Below are positions 63,425-64,000 of a stretch of 64,000 bases of DNA, piece after piece (position 1 is the stretch's first letter; the number at the start of each line of letters is the position of its first letter). Under the pieces are notes generated by a model. That model was not told where the DNA came from. It saw nothing but the letters and a program-made list of their open reading frames with translations, and made no database searches. Where the stretch lies: positions 310,001-374,000 of the forward strand of contig NZ_JAAVKI010000002.1 in NCBI RefSeq assembly GCF_011806525.1, read 5' to 3'. The stretch is from Thalassospira sp. HF15 (lineage in GTDB: Bacteria > Pseudomonadota > Alphaproteobacteria > Rhodospirillales > Thalassospiraceae). Position numbers and translations under genes: made by a program.

Positions 63425-64000
63425 ATGACCCGTTTGACCCAAGACCCGAAGACCCGCTGGAAATCCCTTGGCATGATTGGCAAGAAAGCCCGCGCCGTTG
63501 TGGCTGCCGGTGTCCTTGCCACCGCCATCGGTCTTGGTGCCGTTACCAGTCTGACCCTGTTGCCCGGCACCGCGCATGCGCAGTCAAACGATCAGATCAG
63601 CCCCGAGATGGTCAAAAAGATCGAAAACTATCTGGCCGGGATCACCACCCTGACGGCCGATTTCGTTCAGATTTCATCAGACGGTGGTGCTGCCGAGGGC
63701 AAACTGTTCATGGAACGCCCGGGCAAGATGCGGTTTGAATATAACCCGCCGGCGCAAATCCTGCTGGTCTCGACCGGGCATGATTTCATCTATTATGACA
63801 AGGAAATCAACGCGCCGACCTATTTCGACATTGATGAAACCCCGGCTGGCATCATTCTGGCCGAAAACATCTCGCTGACCGACAAGGTCAAGATTGTCGA
63901 TTATCGCCGCACGGCCGAAACCATTCGTGTCGAACTGGTGCGTAAAACCGATCCCGGTGCCGGAAGCGTGACCCTGGTCTTTTCCGAAAAGCCGATGCAG
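63425..64000 (+). CDS. lolA: outer-membrane lipoprotein carrier LolA (5' part)
   Basis: LolA carries lipoproteins across the periplasm to the outer membrane. The first 192 codons are present and the gene runs off the window in frame. A long basic N-region and hydrophobic core form the signal peptide, probably cut after AHA at residue 52. The mature start has LTADFVQISSDGGAAEGKLFMERPGKMRFEYNPP, the LolA pattern. AAGG stands three to four bases before ATG 63425. It works with the Lol pathway after Lnt. Confidence 0.9.
   Translation, partial: MTRLTQDPKTRWKSLGMIGKKARAVVAAGVLATAIGLGAVTSLTLLPGTAHAQSNDQISPEMVKKIENYLAGITTLTADFVQISSDGGAAEGKLFMERPGKMRFEYNPPAQILLVSTGHDFIYYDKEINAPTYFDIDETPAGIILAENISLTDKVKIVDYRRTAETIRVELVRKTDPGAGSVTLVFSEKPMQ

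Overview
The window looks like chromosome from an alphaproteobacterium of the Rhodospirillales, most likely Thalassospira or a close relative. The grounds are the conserved gene orders tsaB-rimI-fur ... miaB-phoH-ybeY-corC-lnt-HTH-metK-trmB and hslUV near hisB-DUF2628-hisH-GNAT-hisA-hisF-hisE, the moderately high GC, and the mix of marine-type sugar uptake and ornithine-lipid-type genes. The genus is an inference from gene order and protein flavour, not from a search. I see no rRNA, tRNA, CRISPR array, prophage or intact insertion sequence.

Layout. 0.4-13.4 kb: a mostly minus-strand housekeeping run (trmB, metK, an HTH regulator, lnt, corC, ybeY, phoH, miaB, then a probable ornithine-lipid pair olsB/olsA, fur, rimI, tsaB) with a TusA-like gene on the other strand. 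13.5-21 kb: a D-Ala-D-Ala dipeptidase, then a sugar module in which an ABC importer (minus) and a GH1 beta-glucosidase plus LacI regulator (plus) diverge from one intergenic region carrying shared promoters and palindromic operators. 21-31 kb: MgtC, a 265-bp inverted-repeat element fused to the end of a LysR gene, LysE, an SBP-MoeB-DsrE operon, cysK with an Rrf2 regulator, dut, coaBC and a polysaccharide deacetylase. 31-36 kb: a RutE-like nitroreductase, an orphan PhoR-like kinase with a possible Pho box, a GNAT, and hslVU.

36-45 kb: adenine deaminase and a dCACHE-HAMP adenylate cyclase, then a compact histidine operon with translationally coupled accessory genes, then HIT. 45-58 kb: an accessory patchwork of small enzymes and regulators (VOC, GhrA, SRPBCC, SDR, AKR, three GNATs, a tandem pair of unknown small proteins, a PmtA-like methyltransferase). 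Three regulator/target pairs diverge here (LysR/SDR, LysR/SDR-AKR, TetR/DUF4345). 57-64 kb: comM (YifB), GST, a PhoD-like phosphatase without signal peptide, a cupin, gshB and the start of lolA, which runs off the window.

I found no clearly new large system. The best leads are the inverted-repeat element that supplies a LysR stop codon, the tightly built divergent sugar promoter, the tandem TetR operators, the mutually exclusive hairpins inside the his operon, the tandem unknown small proteins, and a candidate sulfur-handling operon beside a CymR-like regulator and cysK.
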